DNA from: Takakia lepidozioides
Lineage: Eukaryota; Streptophyta; Takakiopsida; Takakiales; Takakiaceae
DNA: 64,000 bases
NCBI GenBank assembly: GCA_030704615.1
Contig: CM060733.1
Location: 28,458,001 to 28,522,000, forward strand
Reading direction: 5' to 3'
Part shown: in pieces, positions 26,215 through 39,296 of the stretch
Position numbering within the stretch: the first letter of the stretch is position 1
How the letters are laid out: each line of letters starts with the position of its first letter
Position numbers and translations under genes: made by a program
Notes under the pieces: generated by a model
Database searches by the model: none
What the model was told of the DNA's origin: nothing
What the model saw: the letters and a program-made list of their open reading frames with translations, nothing else

Positions 26215-26345
26215 GAAAGATCCTATGTCTATCTATTATATGTATTTCCGCTTGCATACATATCACCCCCATAACCGTGGATCCTGCTCATGGGGCATTT
26301 TTGTGCTCACCCTATGCTCACACCATACCAATCCCCCTAGAGGCT
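26215..26345 (+). repeat. dispersed direct repeat, partner at 27,612-27,730
   Basis: Both copies contain GATCCTATGTC or GACCCTATGTC, TCTATTATATGTATTTCCG or a close variant, CATACATATCACCCC and GTGGATCC.GCTCAT. The second copy lacks about 20 bp near CATGGGGC. Confidence 0.65.
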
Positions 26346-27044
26346 CACTCAAAATAGAATTGATATTGATAATCGGCAATTATATAGGTTTTAATGTCCG
26401 GTTCATATTGAAAATTGGATGTTATAAGTTATTGAATGTCTCGGTAGATACTTGGGTATGGGGTAGGAAATTCAAGATGTGGGGAAACACATGAGTACAA
26501 GAGGATATTTTGCGTATCCCACAATACCTTGGGAATATTTTACAGCGAAACGATAATTTGCGAAACTCAAAAATCTGCAACACTATACTCAATTGTTCAT
26601 ACAAGAATTAATTGCAATATATAAAGAACAAGTAATATGATGAACATGTTGTCTTATAGGCGTGGATTTTTCTCATGTTGTGCTCACATGATACGAGGCC
26701 CTTTCCATAATGCGCTCCATACTGGCGCTGAGACTTCAGGTCGTCTTATCCATGGCAAGTTTCGCAATGCAAAACTTCTACATTTGGAGATATATTTTTT
26801 CAAGGCGAAATTGGAAATTTATAGGGTTTAAGCTCCATATACTGGAGAGATTTCCTTACAATATGTGGAACATATACTCTAAACCCTATTAGCTCTCATG
26901 ACAATATCTGGATAAATATACTGCTACACCAACTACCCATGCCTCTAGTTGATACTTCACTGAAGTTGAAATGATGGATAAGGTTACGACAGATGTGGGA
27001 TTGTTGGGTGTTGGTATAAATAATTCAAGCTAGCTATATATATA

Positions 27045-27092
27045 TATATATAAGGGAAACACCTAGGAGTGACAACTCACAAATCAGGCCCC
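27045..27092 (-). repeat. SINE 3' end fragment, same family as 62.2-62.4 kb
   Basis: The reverse complement reads AAGGGGCCTGATTTGTGAG, then GTCACTCC.AGGTGTTTCCCTT. The SINE-like unit at 62,185-62,425 ends with AAGGGGCCTGATTTGTGAG, then GTCATTCCCGGGTATTTCCCTT. The shared 3' end identifies a truncated copy. Confidence 0.6.
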
Positions 27093-29539
27093 TTAAAATG
27101 AAGCTATGTCATTAAGGGTTTGTCAATGCCGCTGCTTAACGTTAATGCCTATATCACCAGAGGTTGGGTAGCATGTGAGCATGCTCACGCCAGCGGGTGT
27201 GAGCACAAAGGCATATTCCAAATATTCCAATAGATTATGGAGAATATGCGATGGCGAAACCAAAATGCGCTCACGCGGTAAGAAATACGAAACTATCTGA
27301 AAATCATGCTCATGCGAAAAATAAATAAAAAATCATGGAATTAATCGTCCAAAGCTTAACTCACGTGAGCACAAAGACCCACAAAAATATTTGCCAGAAC
27401 TCAAAGATCAGCGCACGTAAATTTTTATTTATTTATTTATTTATTTTTATTTTTATTTTTATTTTTTTAAGTTTCGCCAGCGAAACTTGGTTTCGTTGGC
27501 GAGATGGGTTTGGTTTTGGTTTTGGTTTTTGTTATTTTTTTAGGTTTCTCCCTTTCAAGTCTTTCTATATGTTTAACATTATATTTAGACACCATGGAGA
27601 CCCTATAAACGCATAAAGACCCTATGTCCATCTATTATATCTATTTCCGCTGACATACATATCACCCCTATAGCCGTGGATCCCGCTCATTTTTGTGCTC
27701 ACGCGGTACCAACCCCCTATCACCAAAGGTTTCTCAATGCGAAACCCTCTACCACCGCTGGTATAGGTTCCTAGATTTGCAACTACGGAGCTCTTAATGC
27801 GCAAGCATGTATCCATATATCCTACTGGATTCGACAAAAAACAAGGGGCAATGTCTGTCTACAATCCTGGTATGGAGCTCTAAGATATGCTGCATAAGGG
27901 TAAGAGTCTGGTAGCAAATGGTAGCGCAAACCCTAATCCTTGGTATGTCCTAGGTTTTCGACCTACACACCCAAGGATGAGAATCATCACATCATCTGGC
28001 AGGTCGGAGATCAACCTCACCATTTCTTGCAAATTACCCATCGATGTCCTACGATCTACCGTTACAATAATGTGAGGTTGTGAGATCGGAACTAGCACGT
28101 TGTCCTCCATCATCTCTCTCCACATTCCCCGATTCCTACACTTTCCTAAATCCATTAGGGTTGTGAAATTTGAAGTGAAATCCTTGTGGGCTGGACCAAA
28201 AATTGTGGCCCTCGCACCCATAGCTCCCCCTTTGTAATTCACGACAAACTCCTCCTTAAAAAACTAGGTACCAATTTCTTCTTTTCTTCCATCGCCAAAT
28301 CAAACACAGTCTGAAGATTCATGCACTATCATGCACCAAAAAATCCCCGAAGAGTCTACAACATCAATGCACAAACACATATAGCCTATCGATGGGAGTA
28401 CAAAATGCGAGATTGTTAAGTTGAGTGATAGCCTAGCAAAAATGTGAGATTATAGTTGAGCTCCCTTACATCACATCAACAAGCTCAATGCACACCTCAA
28501 AACTCGTATGTCAGCATACAGTCCAGCCATGCCGCCAAAAACATCTCATGAAATCCAGAGGAAATAAAACGAGTTATTGTAGTAACACATCATCATCGTT
28601 GCCACATTAATTCGTGCCACACACCGAAGTGGGTGTCCTATCAATCATCACTAGCATCACGATGTGTGGGAATGAGCAATGGGTTGTGTAGATTCCTGGC
28701 ATCCATAAAACTTCAGCTACATTTCATTTCTTAGACAGCCCAATGGGGAGAAAATGACCCCTTTCGGGGAGTGATTCTACTCGCAAATGAGGCCCCTAAA
28801 TTATAGTGAGATGAAATCCTCACCTCTTTCAAAGCAATGGAGAAGCCACAACTAGGTAAGAAGGTTTGAACGTTTGAACCAATGTGGTGTTCAGGATCTA
28901 CCCAGGCATCAATAATAGGTATCATCCGGGTCTTCTAGATCCTACCACTTACACTCCGTCTTGTATGTTCATCATGGCGCTCGTGTGAGCACCACGATAG
29001 TGTTCCGGCAAGAGGTGGTTTTTCTCTCTGTCAGCTTTCACAATATTGGCGCAGGGAGATAATTGGCTACTTTGTCTCACAGCTTTCTCATGACTTCACT
29101 AGGTTTATTTGTTACTCAGAGTTTTTATAGTTGTCTCCCCCTGAAGGCGTCCAGGGGATAGGGTTAGATTGTTGTTTTTCTCATAGCAGAAATTGAGAAG
29201 TCGGACTACAGGTGCGCCTACTTATTACTGGCAGATTTATCGTTGATTGACCAGAGTGTGGGCATGTCATGATATGTGCACACTGCAAACTTGGAGGTTT
29301 GGTCCCAAATGTGAACTTTGATTCAAGTACAGCTTGATGATAATGGGTCAAAGCTGTGAAGGTTTTTGAATAAAGGAATATCCTTAGTTTAGTAGATTCA
29401 GTGCTTAGTCGTGCACTTTGTTCTCTCCAAATCTTGGTAAAAGGGGCCAAATCTATGTCCAATTTGCTGTATCATTATAGTCTATAGGGAGCATCAAACC
29501 TTAGCTGCAGAAATAAGATGCTGCCATGTGAACTTTTCA

Positions 29540-31075
29540 GTCACGGAGTACATATGAGGAGGGTGATAAGATTGCTGATCCGTGTGCTTTTCTCAAGATG
29601 GGTGTGGCCGAGGGATGGATACACATGCTTGTAGAGAAACCTCCATCAGGGCCATTCAGAGCATTTGACCCGTGGGTCAACAAATGGTACTGTTTGTCTC
29701 CAACCCAGATCGTACAACATTGCATAACTGGGAGGGCTTTGCTTGTGTGGCCCTTGGGTCCAACCTCCTTCTCATGGGTAGTGTCCGTCGGACTCTCGAC
29801 ACTGCCACAAAGAATTTTTCTACAGGTTTGCCTCTCATTCAGTGACATCAGATACGCAAGACACATGAGGATTCTCATTCTGGTTTTCATACAAATGTTG
29901 ATTTGCAACTTTAATACTTCTTGGATCATTCATAATGGTTCTAGGGGACAGCAGCCCATAGCCATACAGCTAGAATCTATCAAATCTAGTGTCAATTTTA
30001 CAGTGGCATGTATAATTTGCAGGTGTTGTCTGCCAAGATTTCCTTAAATACAATGCACTGACCAAATAGTGGTCAACATCCAGCAGTATGATAAAACCCT
30101 GCAGTCGGTTTGCTGCTTCTATGATTGGTGACTGTGTGTATGTGGCAAGGGGTAAGAGAAACACCCATTTCCTGGACTCTGTTGAGGTGTACGATTCAAA
30201 AACTGACACATGACAACTCTACGGCAAACATGAGAAATATTCGGTCAAGCTGTCATGGGGTGGTACTGGATGACAAGTTTTGGCTGAATGCAGGGGAGTA
30301 TGTGAAGAATCACTACCAGGGGAGTACGTGAAGAATCACTATCAATGACCAATCAACGAAGGGGTCTGCAGAGGTGTTTAACCCCAACACTTGCACTTGG
30401 TGACTGATTCCTTACATGTGGCTTGATTTCTTACAAAGTATGTTGTCAATCAAAGTCTTAGTTGAACTTTGCCGGATGTCATGAAGACATATGGTTATGA
30501 TGCAGGGGCAGTGGGATATGTTAGTTTCTCTTTTCCTATTGCAAATGTTGCTCTGCATCCCTCTCATCCGTCTCCTTTGTATGCACATCCACAATGGTTG
30601 GAGGTTGAGGTGACTTCAAACCAGTTTATCCTTGCATGATAGACGGGAGATATTGGGGTTTTCTTATAGATTCTTGTTCCTGGCAAATGTCTTTAGTTAT
30701 GAAGGGAACCTGTGAATGTTGGAAAGTTTATTTGATCAGGCAGCCCAGTGATACTTGGTTCAGTCTTTCAACATGATCCTTCAACCGTCCATTGGGCCCT
30801 TGAAGGCCCGTGCGTTGAGTAGTAGGCTCTGTAAATTGGCTGGACATAAAACACACTTTAACTTCAACTTTCTTTCTCATCCTTGTTTTCCTCTCTCAAG
30901 GGTCCTCTCTCTTCATCTGCTCATGAACTTTAACGCTGGCTGTGTAGGTACTTGAACCCAACACAATGATCAAAGAGAGCTACTTCTTGTGCACCACCGC
31001 AAACTTATGGTGTACAACAAAGAGACGAACGGATGGCTGTATATGCGTCAAGTCTTGGGCAGGGATGACTGTAAT
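29540..31075 (+). pseudogene. F-box/kelch-repeat protein gene, decayed or multi-exon
   Basis: Plus-strand frame 29,560-29,700 reads a typical plant F-box/kelch segment: DPCAFLKMGVAEGWIHM, then VEKPPSGPFRAFDPWVNKW. In another frame near 30,105-30,200 a kelch blade follows (RFAASMIGDCVYVARGKRN, then SVEVYDSKTDT). Later frames give DDKFWLNAGEYVKN near 30,270 and ELLLVHHRKLMVYNKETNGW near 30,975-31,035, which resembles a final blade. Intact relatives are substrate receptors of SCF ubiquitin ligases. The F-box itself was not seen. Frame changes and stops between blades indicate a pseudogene or a gene with several introns; decay is favoured because blades start in mid-motif. It sits alone in the spacer of the inverted duplication. 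Confidence 0.6.
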
Positions 31076-31399
31076 CAACCATCCTAATACTTTGGCTTTG
31101 CATGTGAGAGTGTTGACTCTAATCTGTATATCATAGAGGGTGGCAGGGAGTCCTAGAAAAATCGCAACTAGTATTGTAAACAGACACTCAACACGGTTGA
31201 GGTTTGTGATTTTAGGGCCTCCAAGAGGGCGAGTCAATTTCTTGGGTGGTGGGCAGGTGCCAATACGGGAGAGAGCAGGGGCACCATACTTGCATCTATT
31301 GTTCTCTGCTGTAATTGATGCTCATTGTATTATTATTAGTCATGATGGTTTCGAGAGACTACAAAAAGTATGGCCAGATTGTTTCGATTGTCACGCGTG

Positions 31400-33040
31400 A
31401 ATAATTTGTGAATGAAATCTCTATCGAATATAATCTGTTGGGGATGATTGCTAGCATGTACCATGGCAGATGTTCTGGTCACACATTAGTGGTGATGAAG
31501 CTGGCCGTGGGCAAAAAGAAGAGAGTCAAGGGACAAGTCTGTCGGCAAGGAAAGACGATCAGAGTAGCTTGCTGTCCATTTGTGCCAAGGCACACACTTT
31601 GTGTTTCAGAGCCTTACCACACGAGTGGCACTGAGCTTCAGAAGTCCCTAGCTAGGATTGTCTCATAGTGATGGTATAGAGAGTAGGAAAAACCAAAAAT
31701 CGCCACCACACGAGCGGCAGTTGGGTTTAGGGAACAGATAGCTGAGAAGCAGAGGGGTAAATGGACATATGGATGGACCAAAAACTGCTTAACATACAGT
31801 TTCTGCAATGCCCTTCCTCCATGGTTTTACCCATATTTGTACAACAACTCAATATTTCATCTAAATTTACATGTGATAGGGTTTCTTTCTACAATAAGTA
31901 TGTATACCAACTGTTAGATTGCAAAAAATATCATGTACCAAAGAGCTATGGACTTTTAAAGTTGATTACTGTGGACTGCAAATGTTACACATAAAATCTT
32001 ATGATTAAAAAAAATCATATACACTCATATAGTGGCAAAAATGAAAACATAATAGGGGCGCCATTTCTAAAACCAACCCAAATCCACTTTTATATGGACT
32101 AGTTACCTTAGGAATTGAGAGCTATGGACTATTTTACACCTTAAAAACAAATTGTCCATAGCATATTATGTTTTGGGTTTTTGGGATGTCATCTTTTACC
32201 AAAAGGCATACAAACCTATAATCTACAATGGTCAGGTGGTATCTGGACAAGTGATTATAAATTCTAAATTTTGACGTCAGATTAAAATATCTAATAAATA
32301 ATGTCTTCAATATTTGGGGGGGACTCTTTTCTAAAAATGTTTGGTATACTACTATCTATTTTTCTAAAATTAACTAACAAAATTGGCTCAATTTGTTTTT
32401 TTTTCCATGGACTTCCATAGACTCAATATCTGTCATTTTTGGTCCACCCATTCATGCAAATGCCCAGAGATGAACGAGGAGATGAGCTCCACGGCGAGAA
32501 GGAGTAGATCACAACAAAGAAATTCCCTAACATTTCAAATTTCAAAGAAGTAGTCCCTCGAAATCCGACTTTCGTGGAGAGGCTCCACATAAGCACCTAG
32601 TCACATTGCCTTCTTGTTGCTGTTCTTACAGTAGGTGAGGGTCTCAATTTATGATTCATCAACCAACCAACTTAGTCGCGATTGTTTCCATTGCCGCTCA
32701 CGTGGTAGCGCCCTCAGTCTAATGTATTGCTATATTGCACACTATGGCAGCTGACAACCAATAAAATGTAGAATAGGACAAATCATGATGCTGGGCCAAT
32801 TTACAATTTCAAAATTTGATTGTTATCTTACTAGACATTTGTGCTCTATTTGTGCTCTTCCAATGAAGGCATGGAGTAGGTATCCTCTAGAGTAACTCCT
32901 GGAAGTACAATATTAGTTAGAGCGATGTGGCTCTTAGTTTAGCCCGCTTTGGCTGGAGTCCTCTCTCTCTCTTGCATGTAGGTCATGTAGTCACAATACA
33001 AAATGTTTCCTAGATAGGGAATCCTTTCAGCAATACAGTC
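31400..33040. other. spacer of the inverted duplication, second half; no gene recognised
   Basis: AT-rich and non-coding. An 86-codon plus-strand frame at 31,408-31,668 has no recognisable domain. 32,150-32,460 is the inverted partner of 18,640-18,955. A CT run occurs near 32,966. Confidence 0.4.
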
Positions 33041-33218
33041 AGTAGAGTCTCAGCTATTTGTAGACAATGCCATGTAGGGCCATATACTAGAGGCCAAGCC
33101 CAGGAAATCTTGGGTGCCACTTTTGGGCTTGTCTTGTCTTGTCTTAATCCTTCCATGCTTTTAGACCTCTTACCTGGAGTACCTTGCAGCTCCTAGCTGC
33201 TGGCAGAGTAGTGTCCAC

Positions 33219-36200
33219 TCAAAGACAGCTACCTTGGGTTAATCTCGCAAGGAGACCAACAAAACCAGAGTTTATGTAGGTGGTGGGTTCTGTGGACTGA
33301 TTCCTCCAATCGTTGAACCCATCCATTCTGTTGGGTCCTGAGATAAGTGCTCCAGTCAAAACGTTTGGATTTGCATTTGGACTGTGAAACCAGTCCACAA
33401 AACCTTCTCCACATTGAACATGGGTTGTGTCTGCATGGATGGAGACAATGGATGCGCTTCGGTGGTGAACTTGTGTAGGAGGAAGGTTGCCAAAGCCTAC
33501 CATGTAGGATATTCCCAGAGGGTTGTTTCCCAGAAGGTAATCCACCTGCCGAGCAACTGCTTGGTGAGTATAGCTTCAACATTAGCTAGCCTGGTAAGAT
33601 TTTCGTCTTAAAGAAGTTTACTTCATGGGTTGTTTGGCAGCTGCTTGGTGGTGACGTGATGGTGTTTATGCAAAGAGCTGCTAAACGTCCATGAGCAGTG
33701 TGTGAATGGAAGTCCTTTCTGACATGAAGGAGATTGGGATTATACTATGTCATTTGTGTGTCTGCTGCCAATGGTATTCCATCAAGAATTCGGCAGATAG
33801 CACACGAAACTGAGCCTCTAAGTGCCAGCAGTACAAGATGCAGAATTATTGGGGTTTTGGATGCAGTTGGTTCGATGAATACCTGGCCTTTAGCATGCGC
33901 CCAAAGATCTTGATGAGAAAACAAAACGTTGTCCTGCCCACAGCTTACTGTGCGAGTTGCTGCTTTAAGATAGTCGGCATAAGCAGCAATCAAGAAGGAT
34001 GCTCCTGTCACGTATTGGGTGTTGGAGCCTTCTCGAATATACAGCAGGCCCCCTGAATGTGGCCCACAAAGTCACTCAAGCTGTAAGTTTACCTCTATCT
34101 GGACGTCACAATTTCGAGGTAGTAATATCTGAAGAGATATGTCTCGCTACTTGATGACTGTAGAAACAATTATATATATCGTTATCAGATGCATCTCCCT
34201 CTGAAGTGCACATGAAGATTGTAACATTGCAAAGAAAACCTATAGTTTCGTGTGATGGAGGATGCACTCTCTCACCACGAAAGCACGGGAATGGCAGTCG
34301 CTTTACTGGCAATTACATATGATCTACCTAGGTATTCATGCCATCTAGGATAGTGTCAGTCCCAGGCACATTGTGTGTTCAGTGCTTTTTGAATCCAACC
34401 AGGAGATTGCCTTGCAAGCAGTATTCAAATACAGCCAGCTCATGCACCATCTCATTACTCCTACAGTAATTTGATATTTCCGCGCTGAGCACTCGGTTTG
34501 AATGAGTTGCACACCTGGAGTATAGAGACAGAAGTTTCAGAGCTGTCTTAAAGATTGTAACACACAAACGCATCTGCCTGTGCTGAAAACTGCTGCAAAG
34601 AGTTCTCTCCCCCGAAATAGAACTGCCAGAAAGCATAATTTGAAAACATCAGTCACCTGCACTAAGAAAAAGCTGCTCACAGCTTATTGAAAACTAACAT
34701 CTCCATGTCTATTGATTAACAGTTCAAGCTTAACCTTCTCAATTTGTAGAACAGGTGACAGACGATATAGATCTAGACTTGAAGACTCTAGATAAGACAG
34801 ACAGTTTCTGAGTACATTTTGGGAGCAGGCATCTGATACGCTTTCTTCCACATGGTATAACTTGATCAAGACTGGAACAGTAAGAGAGGGAGCCGACGCC
34901 AACCTTAGCGTAAGTAAGCCTCTCCCCTTGAGGGGGTACGTACTCACAGTAAAATCAATACTAGTTCTCAAATTTGTGCAGCCCGACATATAATTACGAC
35001 TGGTGCTACGATCAGTATGCTGAAGTTTCTCATCTAGAATCAGGTCAGAAGAGATTCTTACGCTGGAGAGGAGAACTTGAAGTCCAGCATTCTTGTTGTC
35101 CCAGCTGAATTCTGATACGTAGTTACTGAAGCCGCGGTTGTCAACTACGTATTGCAGATAGGTTTGAGAGTTCGAAGCCTTGTACAGCCAGGAAGCAGCC
35201 CAAAGAAGCTCATCCTGGACACAGTCACGCTCACAACCATCAGTACAGTGAAGGCGTTTTTCGCATGATGACGTATAAGGTGGACGATGGTGTCTGATCC
35301 AGTCTCGATGCGTGCCTCATTTATCTTCACTAACTCTTCCAGGAGTTGCTGAGGAATTCATGGAATGTATAGTTTTGCACATATTCCTCTATAGATCAGA
35401 CAACTTACATCATAGCCGGAATTGGAGCAGTAGAAAGGACAAGCACTCGTGTACGCGCCGCGATATTGATTTGCAAAATCAAACATCTGCACCCATGAGT
35501 TGAATTCACAAATTAATGTTGCCCATGCAGAAGACGGCTTGAACGAAAATTGTTTCAGCTGACAGTGATCAGCTCAAGTTCAAATGGTTTTCTTGTTTTA
35601 ACAGAAACCATACAGTACCCTCAGCTGACAGAATGTACTTGGTAGTCTAGGAATGCTGTACTTCATGTGGTTCACATTCCCTACAATATCCTAGCTACAG
35701 GCTTACAGTCATCGCTGTGTCAAGAAGTCTCTCAGCGTAGCTCGCATCGCTGCTCCTGAACACAATGGACGCTGCCGCCAGGGCTGCTGCAGTTTCGGCG
35801 GCAACCTCTGTACCAGGGGACGAGGCATTGATCTCGTACGTGGTACGTGGTGTATCCATGTCCTCTGAACGTTCTCAGCAAATGTGATCGGTATTGGGAT
35901 CCCCGACCTGTGCATGACAAGGAGAAGACATGTTAACTGCACTAGTCTCCATATTGACATTCCTGAAACTTTGGAAACTGTTCAGGTGGACTTGACAGGT
36001 GGGTATTATGATGCTGGCGACAATGTGAAATACCAGTTTCCAAAGGCATTCACTATCACCATGCTGTCTTGGAGTGCAATACACTACGAAGGACAGCTCT
36101 CGGCGGCAGGACAGCTCCAGAATACTAAGGAAACCATCCAATGGGGCACCGACTATTTCCTGAAATGTGCCACTGGCCCCACGCAGCTGTGGGTTCAGGT

Positions 36201-37070
36201 AAACCTTACTCTTGTTTTATTTCATTTGAGTATAGATTCGAGCTTGGATTCTAGGCTGCATACGTCCACAGAGTGTACACTTCTCGAGCTTCCTCATGGG
36301 TTTTGAAGAAGGCAATTATTGTTTGGCGTGTCACGCCGGCCACATCGCGTTCCCCAGTGAAGGCACAAAGAAGTCTAGTAGTTCCTTCATACAATTTATC
36401 GATTAAGGTGACAGATAGATCATTATTCTACGTATGAATAGTTCATGGGCTGCCTATTAGACTAAGTCTAGTCTGAAACATGCATTAACTCTTCAACTTC
36501 GACTCCAACTTCGTTCAAGTTAGTCACATGTCAGCTTTTCTTTCCTTCATTTTCTCTGATATCACATGCTCATGCCCCGTCTTACAAATTCGCACTTCAG
36601 TATTTTGTGAACTGAATGAATAATCCTGAAAAGTGAAATAGAACTAAGTTTTCAATCTGGAAGACTGAGCATACAATTTTTCATAGATTATACATTCGTC
36701 TTGCCCATTCTCTGGCATGTATAGATCCTCCATCTCCGCAGAACATGAAGATGGACGGTCTCCTAGATCTCTTTTCCCTGAAACAGAGCCTGGAATCGTT
36801 GTTTCGAATTCTGGTTCGTGATGAGGATTGTTATGACAATCGTAATGCGTACATTGGACACAGACCCATCTAAGAGGGCCGAGTCTCCCCTCCATCTCAT
36901 CCGTTGGTTTGCAGGAAGCTTTCCAGATCGTTGACCCTCGTAGAAGAGAATGGATTTGTCGAGAGCGTCACAGTAGTCGAAGGTAGCTGCCCTGATTCCC
37001 TCGAGGGCGACAACCACAGAAGACACAGTAATAGCTTGTCAAGATTTCTTGAGGATGATAGTCCAGCCAT
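33219..37070 (-). pseudogene. GH9 endoglucanase pseudogene with exon 2 inverted
   Basis: Mirror copy of the left GH9 gene. Minus-strand exon equivalents: exon 1 at 37,070-36,853; exon 3 at 35,907-35,707; exon 4 at 35,486-35,409; exon 5 at 35,214-35,062; exon 6 from 34,622; exon 7 at 34,052-33,883; exon 8 at 33,545-33,219. Lesions: a one-base deletion in the signal-peptide codons of exon 1 (CTGTGGTTG versus CTGTGGATTG); exon 2 (35,986-36,198) lying on the plus strand; TGA at 35,875-35,877 in place of the Trp of [12 protein letters not shown] at 34,548-34,550 in exon 6; and a one-base deletion at the end of exon 6. Exon 8 still reads through and keeps the more typical LGNNPLGISYMVGFG motif, but has GPNRMDG where the left copy has GPDRMDG. 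It cannot make an enzyme. Confidence 0.9.
35922..36336 (+). repeat. in-place inversion of GH9 exon 2 and flanks
   Basis: This segment of about 414 bp matches left-arm positions about 22,588-23,001 in the same orientation, whereas everything on either side matches in reverse complement. The junctions read GACAAG|GAGAAGACATG and GCGTGTCAC|GCCGGCCACATCG. In the left arm the corresponding borders are GGCCGG|GGAAGACATG and GCGTGTCAC|GAGCTTCTCC. Short inverted homology (GGAAGA versus CTTCTCC) lies at the breakpoints. Confidence 0.9.
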
Positions 37071-39296
37071 TGAATTCAGGGACTAAATGGACCGCATGCT
37101 ACTTCAACGTTAGTGGCAAGGCGCTACCAGCATAATTTTACCATTTGCAGCTTGCAACTAGCAGCGCATTTTGTTGGAGTATACTTCGACAAAGTCGGTG
37201 AATCGTGCACCTGTCTCAGCTACAGTTGTAGCAGAAATTAATAAGAGAGCCAAGTGATAGAGTCCTGCTCATCGGCCAGCAGCCACCGGATTATTCAGGG
37301 CCTCAAATGCAATTGAGCATAAGACGTTCGAGTGCTACAAGTTATCTACCAGGAAGATACATTCAATCTGCAGGCAGGAAGTACGAGTAATATATGTTCT
37401 GACTGGAAGTTTCATGAGTCAATCCAGCCAGCTGACTGATGGAAATTTTTGAACTTCCAAGTAACTGCAGTGCGGGGCTCCCAACAGAAACCAGGAAGAT
37501 ACGAGAAGAAATAAAGCCTCCGGATGTAGTGTGATTGGTGGAAGCCAAGTCCGAAAGTGCAACAGAAGGTGTGACCAAGCGAAAGAGGACCAATTCAAGC
37601 AGTCTGGGACAACGCTGAGAAAAGTACAACTTCAAGTCCTGGTAACAATGGATTTATATACAACTGAACGTCCTGATCAGTATTGTATTGAGCTAGGATG
37701 CTGTACAGACCTGCATGATACAACAGGTATATCACGGCAAAGTGGTTCCATAAATTTTCCAAGAGTTCAGTGACATATCTCCCTGTTCCTGTAACCTTCA
37801 TGGACTTTGTCTGCGGATAGGAGGAACAGGAAGTGCCTGCAGCCCACTAGAGTTAAACAAAAGTATTCATACAGGTCCCAGAACTGGCAGTCTGCAGATT
37901 GTGAGAAAGACCCATCGGATGCCACCTTTATACCAAAAGCCCACTGCTTGCATTCAGGTGTACCCGAATCACTGCTGGAAATCGCAAGGAAATAGATTGC
38001 TGGCTGCAGCCTTCACGTCCTTCCGAGAAAGACGAAGCAGCATCAGAGCGAAGCCCCTCTCGGGCCGTTACCGCTCAGCCCGTTGCCGGGCCGCTTGGGC
38101 CGGCCGGCATGAACCGCTCCCTTCGTACTTCATCCGGTAGTCTGCGACGGATACGTCGATGAGTACGGGGATGGATGGATGATATCGTAGCTCCGATTTC
38201 ATACGTCTGGCAGGACGAACGTATGAACGCCCAGGTAGTTTGCTTGCATAATAGAATTTGGATTGGAGGGGGTCGGTGGGTGGCCGTTTGGACCACCCAC
38301 TGACTTGCAGTCTATAGTTTTCATCGTTTGGTCCACCTTCCGAAAGGGAAGGGGGGGCTGGAAATGACACCATAAGTTACGCTTGCTTCGGCAGGACTTT
38401 CGACCTATCGTCTATTGGCCATGTAAGGGACTGGAGATACGGAGAAAATATAAATCCATTCTCCACAAAATACATTGCTGATTTCTTGGATGAAAAAAAA
38501 TCTATCATGTAGATGTTTCGTCCGTGGTGATGGATGAGGGTTAGTGGGGCAGCTGTTGAATTGGAGGCTGGTGCAGAGGATGACATTCATGGCCATAAGA
38601 CCTGGCATGTTTTTGTTGTGATTGTAATTAGCATTTCAATATGGAATTGAGTGACTTGCAACTTACATGGGGCTGCTCTTATTGTGGTCGAATTGGATGA
38701 GTACCTAGGTCGAAGAAGGTGATGTTGACGACCGTAAGATCCATGTTTTGTTGTGATTGTGACTAACAGCAGGATTGTAAGCCAAAAATGAGATGTAACA
38801 CATTTCAATACGGAATGAAGGACTTGCAAAGATGCAACCCCCTCCCCCCCCCCCCCAAAAAAAAATCACATCATTCTAATTTATCAAATGAGTCAAGAAT
38901 GATAATGAATTTTTTTTTTTAAAGAAAAAAGAATAGTCATGCTCGTGTGGTCATTCGCAACATAAGATTCATAGGATGCCATGGCATCTAGATGGGGCTT
39001 GTCCAAGTGGCATGAAAGTACCAAAGTCCGAGAGGAAACGCGTGATAGAATCGGAAATGGACGTGAGGGCGGGGGAGGTTTGGGGAATTTACGATGTTGA
39101 TTTCGGCAGCTTCTATGCACATTGAACACCTTGTTGTTCCTGAAATAGCTGACAGAAAGATTGGGCAAGAAATTCTCCCGACCCCATCTAAGATCCAAGA
39201 TCATGGCAATGTTAGGATCCACTTGGAGGGTTGTTCAGAGACAACCTAAAACCACCGTCAAACATGTTTTCATATCCTAATGGTGGACTATTGTCA

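Larger units (their letters stand above)
25931..29535. other. spacer of the inverted duplication, first half; AT-rich, no gene
   Basis: This holds short repeats and simple sequence only: (TA)n near 27,035, TTTA/TTTTA runs at 27,420-27,470 and GGTTTT repeats at 27,510-27,535. A dispersed direct repeat links 26,215-26,345 and 27,612-27,730 (CATCTATTATAT, ATTTCCGCT, ACATACATATCACCCC, CCGTGGATCC). The 120-codon minus-strand frame at 27,880-28,242 has no recognisable domain. Confidence 0.5.
33045..39275 (-). repeat. right arm of large inverted duplication
   Basis: Reverse-complement copy of 19,605-25,930. Landmarks: CTCAGCTATTTGTAGACAAT at the inner end; the CpG-rich block at 38,030-38,220; poly-C near 38,842; and GGGTTGTTCAGAGACAAC at the outer end. 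One segment (about 35,922-36,336) is not inverted relative to the left arm, that is, it has been flipped back inside this arm. Confidence 0.9.

Noticed and set aside
27880-28242. 120-codon minus-strand frame in the spacer
   Set aside because: It has no recognisable domain, no splice partners and no second copy for comparison. A chance frame is as likely.
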